Shown here: positions 24,020 through 33,340 of the stretch, piece after piece
How the letters are laid out: each line of letters opens with the position of its first letter
Numbering within the stretch: position 1 is the first letter of the stretch
Assembly (NCBI RefSeq): GCF_900109115.1
Contig: NZ_FNYV01000010.1
Coordinates: 62,001-126,000, forward strand
Direction: 5' to 3'
DNA from: Micromonospora phaseoli
GTDB taxonomy: Bacteria; Actinomycetota; Actinomycetes; Mycobacteriales; Micromonosporaceae
DNA length: 64,000 nt
Position numbers and translations under genes: made by a program
Notes under the pieces: generated by a model
Seen by the model: the letters and a program-made list of their open reading frames with translations, nothing else
Told to the model about the DNA's origin: nothing
The model's database searches: none

Positions 24020-26227
24020 TCAGCTCAGCGGCGCGCCGCCGGGCTGCACGACGTTGTTCACCGTCAACTGGTACGGCGCGTACTGCGCGACCTGCTCGGT
24101 CGGCTCGTCGTAGGCGACGATGGCGACCACCGTGGGGAAGGCGGTCAGCAGCGCCGTCTGGATCAGCCCGAGGGTGAAGCCAGACTTGCCGTCGACCTCG
24201 AACTGCAGGGCCAGCTTGAGCTTCTCGTCGATGCCGACGAACCGGACGTTCCAGTTCGCCACCGCAGTCGGCGCGATCTCCGACGGCGAGTCGAACGCGT
24301 CGAGGTTCGACCCGTCGCTGACCAGCGTGCCGCCGACGGCGATGTCGTCGATCAGCAGGCCACCCTCGTTGACGCCACCGTCGCTGACGTACCGGATGCT
24401 GACCAGCACGTCCTGCCCGGCGTACGCCGACAGGTCGAACGAGTGCGGCTCGAAACCGGTGGTGGTGCCGTTGAGCGCCGGGCCGAGCGGACCGTCGATG
24501 GTCTGGTCGCCCTCGATGACGGTGTAGCTCTTGCCGCCGTCGGTGGAGATGCTGACGTAGCCGTAGTCGTAGCCGGCCTCGGCGCCGTACTTCGCGAGGA
24601 AGGTCAGCGTCGGGTCGCCGGCCGGCACGGTCACCGGCGTGACGGCGGCGGCGTCGAGGCTGTTGCCGTTGCCGGACCAGAGCACCGAGTTGCCCGGACG
24701 GTCCGGGTCGTCGGTCACCGTGGTCCAGGCCAGCGGCACCGCCGGCAGCGACTTCGCGCCGCTGAACCTGATCGAACGCAGCTCGCCCCGGCTCAGCGGC
24801 TTGCCGTTGGCCTTGCGCAACTGGACGTAGTCGGCGCCGTTGGGTGCCGCGCCCGGTGTCGCGTGCGAGGCCGGGTTGGCCAGGTTGACCGTGGCGTTGA
24901 GGCTGGCCGAGGTGACCTTGCGCTTGTCGACGCCGAGCGTGACGCCGAGCTTCGAGTTGCCGACGATCCGGTCGACCAGGTTCATCGTCTGGTAGTCGTG
25001 GATCACGTCGTACAGGTCCTTGACGCCCTCGTCCTTCAGCGCGGCCTCGATGCTGGCCAGCCCCTGCAGGTCGCCGTCGCGGTGCAGCTTCGAGATGAAG
25101 TCCAGGCCGTAGCGGTCGTAGAGGAACAACATCAACGAGTACGCGTTGCCGTAGTCGGCGAGTACGGCGTTCGGATTGCCGCCCTCGTCCCAGAGGTTCA
25201 GCGAGTTCTCCGGGCCGCCACAGTCCCGGGGATTGGTGTTGTAGTCCGTCTGGACGGTGCCGAAGCCCTGGAAGCAGTAGATGTGACTGTCCGCGCCCGG
25301 CTGGTCGACCCGGGCCGTGGCGTCGGAGTAGCCGCCGAGCGTCTGGGCGAAGTCGGAGAGACCCTCGTTGATCAGGATGCTCTCGAACGGGTCGGCGTAG
25401 TAGTGCGCCAGGTGCTGCCACTCGTGGATGAACGTGCCCTCGTACAGGTTGGGGCGGGCCGGCCGGCTGGTGCACAGGTCGTCGGTCGGCTCGTTCGGCG
25501 GGTTCACGCCCGTGCGGTGCGCCCAGTCGAACGCGTCGATCGTCATGACGTTGCGGTCGAGCAGCTCGTTGAAGAGCGAGAAGAAGAAGCCGGCGATGTA
25601 GGTGGGCGCGGCCGGGAAGTCGTAGAAGTTGTCGTCCCGGACGTTGTCGACAAGCGTCACGGTCCGGTTGCCGGCACCGGTGAAGTCCCCGTCGATGGAG
25701 GCGTTGCTGCCGTCCCGATCCGGCGGGGTGCTGAACGCCGCCGTGGACTTCGGGTACATGTTGGTGTCGAACTCGTCGACCAGGTCCGCGACCTGCGCGT
25801 CGGTGATGACCGTGGAGTTGGCGACCTGCCGCCGGCAGTCGCCCTCCGGGAAGGCGGTGTCGTTGGCGACCCACACCTCGATGTTGTCGCCCACGCCACG
25901 CAGCGTGTACGGCTTCAGGTAGATCACGCCCTGGTAGTCGTCCAGCGCGAGCCACTGCCGCACGGTGCCGACCGGCGGCGTCTCGGCGGCCTGCGACCGC
26001 CGCGTCTGGGTACGCGGCTGATACTGGGTGGGTGCCTCAAGGCTCTCACCGTTGAAGGTGAAGTCTTTCCGGTTCAGCTCGCGGACATCGCTGGCGACCC
26101 CGGAGGCCGGCACCGGAGCGGGCCGCACCACGGTGGCCTCCGGGTTGGCCGACGCCGGCTGGGCGATGACTAGTAACGGTAGGACGATGGCGCTGGCTGC
26201 TATCCCCGCGAAGCGGCGTCGTGCCAC
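24020..26227 (-). CDS. Secreted immune-inhibitor-A/M6-like metalloprotease
   Basis: 735 residues, GTG start with AGGAGG upstream. Residues 1-27 are a Sec signal peptide (RRRFAGIAASAIVLPLLV then PASA). The zinc motif HEWQH falls near residue 270, with NEGLSDFAQ about 25 residues later as probable third ligand region. The C-terminal half contains a MAM-like beta-sandwich with YDYGYVSISTDGGKSY and SIRYVSDGGVNEGGLLIDDI, as in InhA/M6 proteases. It should be an extracellular protease. The strong terminator and 363-base upstream gap make it monocistronic. Confidence 0.87.
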   Translation of the reverse strand: MARRRFAGIAASAIVLPLLVIAQPASANPEATVVRPAPVPASGVASDVRELNRKDFTFNGESLEAPTQYQPRTQTRRSQAAETPPVGTVRQWLALDDYQGVIYLKPYTLRGVGDNIEVWVANDTAFPEGDCRRQVANSTVITDAQVADLVDEFDTNMYPKSTAAFSTPPDRDGSNASIDGDFTGAGNRTVTLVDNVRDDNFYDFPAAPTYIAGFFFSLFNELLDRNVMTIDAFDWAHRTGVNPPNEPTDDLCTSRPARPNLYEGTFIHEWQHLAHYYADPFESILINEGLSDFAQTLGGYSDATARVDQPGADSHIYCFQGFGTVQTDYNTNPRDCGGPENSLNLWDEGGNPNAVLADYGNAYSLMLFLYDRYGLDFISKLHRDGDLQGLASIEAALKDEGVKDLYDVIHDYQTMNLVDRIVGNSKLGVTLGVDKRKVTSASLNATVNLANPASHATPGAAPNGADYVQLRKANGKPLSRGELRSIRFSGAKSLPAVPLAWTTVTDDPDRPGNSVLWSGNGNSLDAAAVTPVTVPAGDPTLTFLAKYGAEAGYDYGYVSISTDGGKSYTVIEGDQTIDGPLGPALNGTTTGFEPHSFDLSAYAGQDVLVSIRYVSDGGVNEGGLLIDDIAVGGTLVSDGSNLDAFDSPSEIAPTAVANWNVRFVGIDEKLKLALQFEVDGKSGFTLGLIQTALLTAFPTVVAIVAYDEPTEQVAQYAPYQLTVNNVVQPGGAPLS

Positions 26228-26590
26228 GAAACCTCCTCATTGGTGGAAGACCCGCCCGACCCCGGGTGGCCGGCTGTCGGTGGATCTACGCACGCTGATC
26301 GAGCGTCTCCGTATCCTGTGCACGTGGACTCTCATCAGGCAACCCCTGGGGGCTGCCGGCTGGCACGAGATGCCGCAAGTCGCGGCTTCTACCTCGCCGG
26401 ATAGCCCGGGATGCCGCAACTCGCGACGCTCGCAGCCCGTGGCGCGTTCGATGGACTCTTGTGCGCCCTGCCTGTCCCCGAGCGCCCGTTGGGGCCTCCG
26501 GCGGGCGGACCTGGATCGCGGCATCCTCAGTCTGGACGATGGCCGTTCGACTGACTAGCCGTCGGGTTCAGCGTCATCCGCAGGCTGTCG
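26228..26590. other. Non-coding gap with a dispersed repeat
   Basis: 363 bases between the protease start and the helicase stop. It contains the 74-base repeat at 26363-26436 and probably the protease promoter; no credible gene is seen. Confidence 0.6.
26363..26436. repeat. Dispersed 74-base repeat, copy 1
   Basis: On the minus strand it aligns over its whole length with 44871-44943 (about three quarters identical by eye, one gap). Shared blocks are GTCGCGRGTTGCGG near one end, GGGCTWTC centrally and GAAGCCGCGA towards the other end. Internally it contains two near-copies of GATGCCGCAASTCGCG. Confidence 0.55.
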
Positions 26591-29500
26591 TTATGCGGCG
26601 ATGGCGCGGGCGGCGGCGTACATGTCGGCGGGTAGCGGATGGTCCAGCCGCCACACGATCCGCATGGGCCGGTCGCCGCTGTGTTCGACGTAGGTCATCG
26701 GCCCGGCGTACAGGTAGGCCGGTGCGCCGAGATCCCGGTCGGCAATCCTGGTCTCCCGCACGAAGAGATGCACGGTCGAGCCCCGCTCGGCGTGGTGGAT
26801 GTAGCGCTGCCCGGTCGCCGACGCCGACGACGTGGTGCTCTGCGACTCCCACTGGAACAGCGTCTCGGTGATGGCCCGGTCGGCGTACATGGTGGTGGGG
26901 GAGTAGTGCTGCTCGGACTTGACCAGCGTGACGAAGAAGATGTCGGCCTTGGCGTCTGGCAGCCACTTCACCCCTTCGCGCAGCGATCCCGGCTTCGACA
27001 TGCCGAAGCCGGCGCACGCCTCGTTGCGGCTGTACCGGGCGTGCACGTTCAACGGCAGCCCTCCGACGGGCTGCGTCACCCGGTGAATCCGGTCGCGTAG
27101 CACCTCGGTGACCTGCCGCAGCTCGGCGCAGCGGGCAGGCTCGGCGAGTAGCCGCGACAGCCGCTCCTCGCGTTCGGTGAGCGGCGCGTTCGGCCCCCAC
27201 AGATCGAAGTGCAGCATGTCCCACAGCGGCCCGGCCGCCGGCCGCTCGCCGGCCACCATCCGGGCCAGCAGGTCGAGCCGGTCCAGGTCGTCCAGGTGCA
27301 GCAGCCGCCCGATGGCCCGACCCAACTCGCGGTCGTCCCGCCCGCCCGTTGAGGTTTCCAGCCCGGCGAGCCGCCGCAGCCCGGTCCACCCGCCGACGCT
27401 CGCCGACCGGTAGACGTCCTCGATCTCCACCCCCGCCTCGTGCAGAAACACATCAAGGCCAACGTCTCCGAGCAGCCGTAGCTCCTTCGCCAGCCCGGTC
27501 TTCGAGGTCGGCATGGCTGACTTCAGGTTGGCCAGCACGATGTCCTTGGCCACCCGATCGAGCTGGATGTGACAGCCGCTCGGCAGGGAGGGGAAGTCGT
27601 CGCGTACCGCCTCGGTTATCGCGCGGCGGCTGACCCCGGTCAGGGCCCGCCAGCGTAGGTCGAAGCGGAAGTTGGCGTGCTGCCCGCCGATGAAGTCGAG
27701 CACGGTCAGGCACGGTTTGTCGTCGTCCAGGCGCAGCCCACGGCCGAGCTGCTGAAGGAAGATCGTGGCACTCTCGGTCGGCCGCAGCATCAGGATCGTG
27801 TCGACCATCGGCAGGTCCACACCCTCGTTGAACAGGTCAACGGTGAACAGCACCTTGACCGTGCCGTCCCTGAACTCCTTGAGCAGCGCCTGCCGACCGG
27901 CCGCGTCGACGCGGGACGTGATCGCCGCCGACCGCACACCATGCCTGCCGAACCAACCCGCCATGAACTCGGCGTGCCCGATGCTCACGCAGAACCCGAG
28001 CGCCCGCATCCGGTCGACGTCGACGCTGTCCCGTACCGCCCGCAACACCATCCGCGCCCGCGCGTCGTTGCCGGTGTAGACGCCGTCCAGCTCCGCCGGG
28101 TCGTACCCCTGCCCGCGCTTCCACCGCAGCTGCGACAGGTCGACGTCGTCGTGCAGCCCGAAATACTGGAACGGCGCGAGCAGTTGCCGCTCCAGCGCCT
28201 CCCACAGATGCAGCTCAACGGCGGCGCGACCATCGAACCACCGCCGCACGTCGCCGCCGTCACTGCGGTCGGGCGTCGCCGTCAATCCCAGCAGTACGCG
28301 CGGCGTCAGCCGCTCCAGCAGTCGGGCGTACGTCGGCGCTTCCGCGTGATGGAACTCGTCGACAATCACAATGTCGTACGCCCCGGGGTCGATCTCCCGC
28401 CGGTGCAGCGACTGGATCGAGGCGAAGACGTGCCGCCAGTGCTGCGGCTCCCGACCCCCGACGAGCGTCTCGCCGAAGCTACCGTCCCCCATGACCTGCC
28501 GGAACGTCGCCAAGCTCTGCCGCAGGATCTGCTCCTGATGCGCCACGAACAGCAGCGAGTCGACGGCCTTCTCCCGGTGCAGCCGGCGGTAGTCGAGCGC
28601 CGCCACCACCGTCTTGCCCGTACCGGTGGCCATCACCACCAGATTCCGCCAGCGGCCATGGACCTTCCGCTCGGCGTCCAGGTCGGCCAGGACCTCCGCC
28701 TGGTACGGGTACGGCCGCACATCCAGGTTGGCGATCTCGGTCGACGCCTCGTCGCGTCGTTCCCCGCGCAGCGCTGTGCGCAGCCGCTCGCCGTCCCTGC
28801 CCGGGTGATAGTCCTCGAACGCCGGATCGTGCCAGTAGTCCTCGAAGGTGGCGGTGAACGTGTCGATGACGTAGGGCTGCTCGACGTTGGAGATCCTGAC
28901 GTTCCACTCCAACCCGTCGACAAGCGCCGCCTTCGACAGGTTCGACGAACCGACGTACGCGGTGGTCATGCCGTTGTTGCGACGGAACAGCCACGCTTTG
29001 GCGTGCAGCCGGGTGGTCCTGGTCTCGTAGGAGATCTTGATGTCAGCGCCGAGTTCGGCGAGACGGTCGAGGGCGCGCTGGTCGGTCGCGCCGAGGTAGG
29101 TCGTGGTGATGACGCGGAGACGGCCGCCACGATCGATCAGGTCGCGGATGGCGGGCTCGATGATGCGCAGGCCATGCCACTTGATGAACGCGCAGAGCAG
29201 ATCGACCTGGTCTGCGGACGCCATCTCGTGAGTGACCTCGTGACCGATGCGCGGCTGATGACGACCGTTGACCAGCAGCGCGCCGGTCGAGAGCGGGGTG
29301 GTGGGGCGTGGCGGGAAGGTGGGCTGCGCGGGTGGGGTCGGCGGCGCGGCGATGGCGTGCAGAAGGTGCTTCGCGTCGGTGACTTGGTCATCGATGGTGG
29401 CGGCCTGCGGGCTCAGGGCGGCGATGGTCTCGGCGATGCGGTTGGCCAGCTCGACCTGATGGTGGAGCCTGTCGTCCCCGCCAGTGACAGCGTGCAGGGC

Positions 29501-29719
29501 GCGATGCGCCAGGGCGGCGATGTGACGGGCAAGGGCATCGGGGGCGTCAGCCGGATCGAGTTTCCCGTGCTGAATCAGTGTGGCGTCGACCCGCTGGAGC
29601 CGATCGGCCAGGTCGCGCGTGACGACGTGCTCGTATAGACCCCGCTCAAGATCCGTCACCCGCGAACCCAACCACTTCTCGTCGTTCCTGCTGATCTCGC
29701 GGTCTTGCCGGTTCGACAC
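26591..29719 (-). CDS. PLD-nuclease / SF2 helicase with DUF3427-like tail
   Basis: 1042 residues, GTG start, 8 bases after the darG stop. Residues ~150-300 are a phospholipase-D-type nuclease: H239-A-K241 and VGSSN at 256-260. Residues ~335-700 are a superfamily 2 helicase: YPYQ (337-340), Walker A ATGTGKT (364-370), DEFH (454-457), TATP (480-483) and QQLGRGLR. The ~330-residue C-terminus resembles DUF3427, ending in a small beta domain. One PLD half-motif suggests dimeric nuclease action. As the last gene of the mrr-darT-darG operon it is likely an anti-invader effector that cuts or unwinds foreign DNA; this is inference from domains and context. Confidence 0.85.
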   Translation of the reverse strand: MSNRQDREISRNDEKWLGSRVTDLERGLYEHVVTRDLADRLQRVDATLIQHGKLDPADAPDALARHIAALAHRALHAVTGGDDRLHHQVELANRIAETIAALSPQAATIDDQVTDAKHLLHAIAAPPTPPAQPTFPPRPTTPLSTGALLVNGRHQPRIGHEVTHEMASADQVDLLCAFIKWHGLRIIEPAIRDLIDRGGRLRVITTTYLGATDQRALDRLAELGADIKISYETRTTRLHAKAWLFRRNNGMTTAYVGSSNLSKAALVDGLEWNVRISNVEQPYVIDTFTATFEDYWHDPAFEDYHPGRDGERLRTALRGERRDEASTEIANLDVRPYPYQAEVLADLDAERKVHGRWRNLVVMATGTGKTVVAALDYRRLHREKAVDSLLFVAHQEQILRQSLATFRQVMGDGSFGETLVGGREPQHWRHVFASIQSLHRREIDPGAYDIVIVDEFHHAEAPTYARLLERLTPRVLLGLTATPDRSDGGDVRRWFDGRAAVELHLWEALERQLLAPFQYFGLHDDVDLSQLRWKRGQGYDPAELDGVYTGNDARARMVLRAVRDSVDVDRMRALGFCVSIGHAEFMAGWFGRHGVRSAAITSRVDAAGRQALLKEFRDGTVKVLFTVDLFNEGVDLPMVDTILMLRPTESATIFLQQLGRGLRLDDDKPCLTVLDFIGGQHANFRFDLRWRALTGVSRRAITEAVRDDFPSLPSGCHIQLDRVAKDIVLANLKSAMPTSKTGLAKELRLLGDVGLDVFLHEAGVEIEDVYRSASVGGWTGLRRLAGLETSTGGRDDRELGRAIGRLLHLDDLDRLDLLARMVAGERPAAGPLWDMLHFDLWGPNAPLTEREERLSRLLAEPARCAELRQVTEVLRDRIHRVTQPVGGLPLNVHARYSRNEACAGFGMSKPGSLREGVKWLPDAKADIFFVTLVKSEQHYSPTTMYADRAITETLFQWESQSTTSSASATGQRYIHHAERGSTVHLFVRETRIADRDLGAPAYLYAGPMTYVEHSGDRPMRIVWRLDHPLPADMYAAARAIAA

Positions 29720-29727
29720 CGCGACGA

Positions 29728-30807
29728 TCAGGCCGGATTCAGTGCAGGTAGGAGGCTGGCGGTCTGTAGCCGGTCGTAGGCCAGCTTGATGTGCGGGCGT
29801 GTGAAGAGGCGTGCCTTACGGCCACTCCAACTACGAACTCGCTCGGTCAACTCGGCGAGGTCGCTGGTTGGCGGAGTCAGCGTAGCCGCGTAATGGACGG
29901 TGGCCAGCAGCTCAAGGCTGTAGGGGGCCTCGAAGCCGTCGACCAGCCGGGAAAGTTGCTCCAGGGCGTCGGGCGGTGCCGAGCCCTGGGCCGCCCACCA
30001 ACTTGCGACCGCTTCGGTGGCGTCGGCGGTGAGCCGGATCGGCTGGAGCTCCTCGACCCGTGCCGACCGGTCGCCGAAGCCGGTCAGGTAGTGCCCTTCC
30101 AACCGGTCGAGGACGTGGTTGAGGTTCTCGGCGTACGGGCCGTATCGACCGCGAGTGAACTCCAAACGCAGCGGCTGCCCCAGGACCTGGAGGAAGTAGG
30201 CGATCTTCTGGATTTCCAGGAGGGTGACCCCGTCGCGGGGTTCGATGGCCCGTGCTCGTTGCAGGTAGCCGTCAATGGCCCGCAGCAGGGTGGCTCGCCC
30301 GGGGGTCAGCGAGGGCTTCTCGGTGGCTACCGGCATGTCGGCCGGATCCGGAGCCCCCTCCGGCGGGAAGAGCAGCACCCGCACGTCGGGGAGCTCGGCG
30401 AAAGCCTGCTCGATAGTTGGCCGGACCTCGTCCCAGTCCAGTCCCCCGTTACCGCAGCCCAGGGCGGGCACCGCTACTGACGTGATCTGCCGTTCGCGTA
30501 TGACGCGGACGAGATCAGCGAGGCCGGCTTGGATGTCGGGCAGCTTGGAGTTGGCTCGCCAGTGGCCCTTAGTGGGGAAGTTGATGACGAATCTGCGGAG
30601 GCCGAGGCGGGTCGAGTCGAACACAAACATCTGGCCCAGCCGGACCTCGTTCTTCGCGCAGGCCGCGCGGTAGGCCGCGTAGTTGGCCGGGTAGGCGCGC
30701 TTGAACTGGAGAGCGATGCCCTTGCCCATCACCCCGACCGTGTTCACGGTGTTGACCAACGCGTCGGCGTCAGCGGTCAGCAGGTTGCCATGACTGAGGA
30801 TGATCAT
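29728..30807 (-). CDS. darG: DarG: macrodomain antitoxin, DNA de-ADP-ribosylase
   Basis: 359 residues. Residues 1-155 are an ALC1-like macrodomain: GNLLTADADALVNTVNTVG, GVMGKGIALQFK, Lys80 in INFPTKGHW and PALGCGNGGLDW (114-125). This removes ADP-ribose from thymidine bases modified by DarT. Residues ~165-359 match the DarG C-terminal domain (LLEIQKIAYFLQVLGQ, RGRYGPYAENLNHVL), which in studied systems binds and blocks DarT directly. Its start shares one base with the darT stop (TGATG), the canonical order. Both antitoxin activities therefore look intact. Confidence 0.92.
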   Translation of the reverse strand: MIILSHGNLLTADADALVNTVNTVGVMGKGIALQFKRAYPANYAAYRAACAKNEVRLGQMFVFDSTRLGLRRFVINFPTKGHWRANSKLPDIQAGLADLVRVIRERQITSVAVPALGCGNGGLDWDEVRPTIEQAFAELPDVRVLLFPPEGAPDPADMPVATEKPSLTPGRATLLRAIDGYLQRARAIEPRDGVTLLEIQKIAYFLQVLGQPLRLEFTRGRYGPYAENLNHVLDRLEGHYLTGFGDRSARVEELQPIRLTADATEAVASWWAAQGSAPPDALEQLSRLVDGFEAPYSLELLATVHYAATLTPPTSDLAELTERVRSWSGRKARLFTRPHIKLAYDRLQTASLLPALNPA

Positions 30808-31496
30808 CAGCGCACCTCCCTCCGCGTGTATCCGTAGTACCAGTTCGGTCTGACATCAACGTATGGCTCGATCATGCCAGCGTCATGGAGGACCTGCCTC
30901 ACCTCTTCCCGCCGTTCCGCTGTCCGTACGGCGTAACCGGCGAGCAGGTGGAGAGGAAACTCACGGTGCACCAGGAACTCGGCAGCCCGCCGGCGCTTCC
31001 GGTCCATGTCCTCGGGGATATCCTTCCAGACTTTCGCTCGCATCAATGGCCAGTCGACGAGAGTCGCCAGCTCATCGAAATCGGTCGAGAAGGTGGTGAG
31101 CCCGGCAGCACAGTTGCCGTCACTCGCCACCCAGGGGAGGCCGGCGGCATGAACTTCCTCCACCGTGCTCAACAAATAGACGAGCGGATCATCCCCTCCT
31201 GGGTAGCAACCCTGCCTTCCTTCCCGGTGATCGCACGCGATCCGAAACATCATCGGGGAACACGGGGCGAAGTAGAACGGTACGTAGTCGGCTACGACGC
31301 CGCCCGGCGGGCAGGGGACGGGCCGATGCCGTCGATGAGTCTTGATCTCCACGGCGCCGACGTTGGTCGACAATTGCGGGCCGACTCCGGCATCCGAGAA
31401 GAGCCGACCAGCTTTCAGGATGCGCGGCAGGTTGTCGATGTGCGTAAAGTGCATGATCCAGATCGGTCTTGGCCGGCTGTCGGTTCCGGTTGCCAT
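30807..31496 (-). CDS. darT: DarT: DNA thymidine ADP-ribosyltransferase toxin
   Basis: 229 residues. Conserved DarT (DUF4433) elements: MHFTHIDNLPRILKAGRLFS (residues 15-34), YVPFYFAPCSPMM (71-83) and RRRAAEFLVHREFP with probable catalytic Glu173. DarT uses NAD+ to ADP-ribosylate thymidines in single-stranded DNA, stopping replication; DarTG systems protect against phage. The loop reads APCSPMM where many DarTs have an Arg before SPM/TPM. It starts 3 bases after the stop of the Mrr-like gene and overlaps darG by one base. Confidence 0.9.
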   Translation of the reverse strand: MATGTDSRPRPIWIMHFTHIDNLPRILKAGRLFSDAGVGPQLSTNVGAVEIKTHRRHRPVPCPPGGVVADYVPFYFAPCSPMMFRIACDHREGRQGCYPGGDDPLVYLLSTVEEVHAAGLPWVASDGNCAAGLTTFSTDFDELATLVDWPLMRAKVWKDIPEDMDRKRRRAAEFLVHREFPLHLLAGYAVRTAERREEVRQVLHDAGMIEPYVDVRPNWYYGYTRREVR

Positions 31497-31499
31497 CGA

Positions 31500-33098
31500 T
31501 CAGTCCAGCTCGCTCGGGTCGACGCGGGCCTTCACCTCCGCGTGTTCAGCGAGCAGGAAGAGCAGGTTGGAGCCGTCGATCAGCTCTAGCGGCTTGCCGG
31601 AGGCGAACTGGTATGACGCTGGCCCGTACCCGCTGGTGGTCACAAGGATTCCCTTGGACGCGCCCTCGTTCTGCACCGTGCCGAAGAGGTCTCGTACAGA
31701 CGAGACGTCGACCGTGTTGCGGTAGCGCTTGGCTTGGATGACTACCTTGCCGCCGAAGATCGGCCGAGGGTCGAAGGCGACGCAGTCCACTCCGCCGTCA
31801 CGGGAGGGGCGGGTCTGCTTGGTGTCCAATCCCATCTTCGCGAACAGGTTCTGGATGAGGCTTTCGAACTCGGTGGGGCTCAACTTGAGCAGGTTCGGCC
31901 GCTGGTCGAGGTCGGCGAGCACGTCGACCTCGTCGACAAAGCGCTTGTCGACCATGTCGAACTCCAACACTGGGCGGACGGGTGCCAGCTCAGCCGGACG
32001 CCTCGACACCGAGGCGTTGAGATGGTGCAGGCAGGCGCTGGGTTCGACCATGCCGAGGTGCAGCCCGCTAAACACGTCGCGGGTCGTCCGCAGCGTCACC
32101 AGGCAGGGCTGCACCGAGGCTCCGGTGCGCGGATCCGTGGTGTCGACGATGCCGTTGAAAACGATCGTGTCCACGAGTCCAGCACGGTCGGCCTCGAAGA
32201 GTTCGTGCACGGTACGCAGGGTGAGCTGAGCAACGAGGTTCGCGTACCGCTCCTTGCTGTCCTTCGCGGGTCGCGTGGCCGAGGTGATCTCGTCGCGGAC
32301 CTTGACGTATCGGTATTCCCGAACCGGTGGGACAACATCGAGCGTCGGCAGGTGGTACTCCACGACCAACTGGCGGGACTCGGGGACGTAGGCCAGCCGG
32401 AACTGCTGCGGGAAGTCGTCGGGGTAGACCGAGTTGCCGAGCACCATGCTGAAGTACTCGACGACCACCGCAGGCTCCCCGGCGGCAAACGCGGCGGCGA
32501 ACCGGTCGATCTCGGCGTTGTGTGCGGCGGTCTCCTCGTCAATCTTGGCGCAGCGACGCTGATAACTCTGGTGTGCGGCGGCAAGCTTCCGCTGGCGGTC
32601 CGCCTCGGCCGTCGCATGTTCCGCCTGAGATTGGGCAAACGCGTGCTGCGCGATGGCGAGCTGCTGCTGATACCTGGTCTGTCCCCCGAACATCTTGCTC
32701 AAGATCGTCGGTGGCGACGGTTCGAAACGGCGCCAATCCGGCGGCGGCAGAGGGGAGCCGAGCTTGCCGGGATTGAAAGGCTGGTGAGTCACGTTCTTTT
32801 TCAGTCGGCTGAAGTCGATGTGATCGTCAACTTCGAGCGTCGCAGCCAGGAGGTTGTCCAGCGTGTCAAGGCGGAGCTGAAGGTCTGCGTTCATGGCGGC
32901 CACCTCTGCGATTCGCGCTTCGGCGTAGAGCCGCTTGCGTTCGCGTTCATTCACCGGGGCAGCGCGCTGGGCTTCCTTCATGGCCCGCTCCGCCTCCCGC
33001 TGCAGCTGTCGGTGGTGCCGGTAGGCCGCAGCCTGAACCTGCCGTTGAGCGCGTACCTGACGTGCGTGCGCCCGCTGCATCTCCTTGAGGATTCCCAC
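31500..33098 (-). CDS. Mrr-like restriction endonuclease with coiled-coil N-terminus
   Basis: 532 residues, GTG start. Residues 1-80 and ~140-200 are strongly charged, Arg/Gln/Ala-rich helices, probably coiled coils. The middle (~205-400) is an unrecognised alpha/beta region. The C-terminal ~125 residues form the Mrr_cat PD-(D/E)XK fold: Glu411 in the first helix (EFESLIQNLF), GGVD with Asp438, and IQAKRY with Gln455 and Lys457. Mrr-type enzymes cut modified or foreign DNA. Three bases separate it from darT, so it heads the four-gene operon. The spacing and shared strand argue for one defence unit. Confidence 0.85.
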   Translation of the reverse strand: MGILKEMQRAHARQVRAQRQVQAAAYRHHRQLQREAERAMKEAQRAAPVNERERKRLYAEARIAEVAAMNADLQLRLDTLDNLLAATLEVDDHIDFSRLKKNVTHQPFNPGKLGSPLPPPDWRRFEPSPPTILSKMFGGQTRYQQQLAIAQHAFAQSQAEHATAEADRQRKLAAAHQSYQRRCAKIDEETAAHNAEIDRFAAAFAAGEPAVVVEYFSMVLGNSVYPDDFPQQFRLAYVPESRQLVVEYHLPTLDVVPPVREYRYVKVRDEITSATRPAKDSKERYANLVAQLTLRTVHELFEADRAGLVDTIVFNGIVDTTDPRTGASVQPCLVTLRTTRDVFSGLHLGMVEPSACLHHLNASVSRRPAELAPVRPVLEFDMVDKRFVDEVDVLADLDQRPNLLKLSPTEFESLIQNLFAKMGLDTKQTRPSRDGGVDCVAFDPRPIFGGKVVIQAKRYRNTVDVSSVRDLFGTVQNEGASKGILVTTSGYGPASYQFASGKPLELIDGSNLLFLLAEHAEVKARVDPSELD

Positions 33099-33340
33099 GT
33101 CTGTCCTAAGGGGTAGCTAAGGGGTAGATGAGTGCGGAGCCGAAACCCTAGCCAGCAGATCAGAAGGTGGCATCTATTCGGCCGCTCGGCAGTCGCACCT
33201 TGCGTGAGGAAAGCTCCACTGATGTCCACAATCGGGACGCAGTTTTGTCGTAAGTCAGACAGGAGGAGACCTCAACAAGATTGAGGTAGGCACCTGTATT
33301 TGACGTGATTCAGCGGGAGCCACGTCCAGGCGGCGGGCTG
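33099..33340. other. Upstream region of the defence operon
   Basis: 242 bases, visibly richer in A/T than most of the window. It holds a direct repeat of CTAAGGGGTAG (33106-33116 and 33117-33127) just before the GTG start and a small hairpin ACCTCAA/TTGAGGT at 33269-33287. The operon promoter must lie here; no clear -10/-35 pair is identified. Confidence 0.5.

Noticed and set aside
23984-26173. 729-codon plus-strand open frame opposite the M6-like protease
   Set aside because: It is the antisense shadow of a GC-rich gene; its product is Arg/Val/Asp-rich low complexity with no motif, while the minus strand has a signal peptide, zinc motif and terminator.
27677-29638. 653-codon plus-strand frame opposite the PLD-helicase
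   Set aside because: Antisense shadow; the helicase and PLD motifs on the other strand are unambiguous.
31734-33116. 460-codon plus-strand frame opposite the Mrr-like gene
   Set aside because: Antisense shadow without recognisable domains; the minus-strand product has an intact Mrr_cat site.
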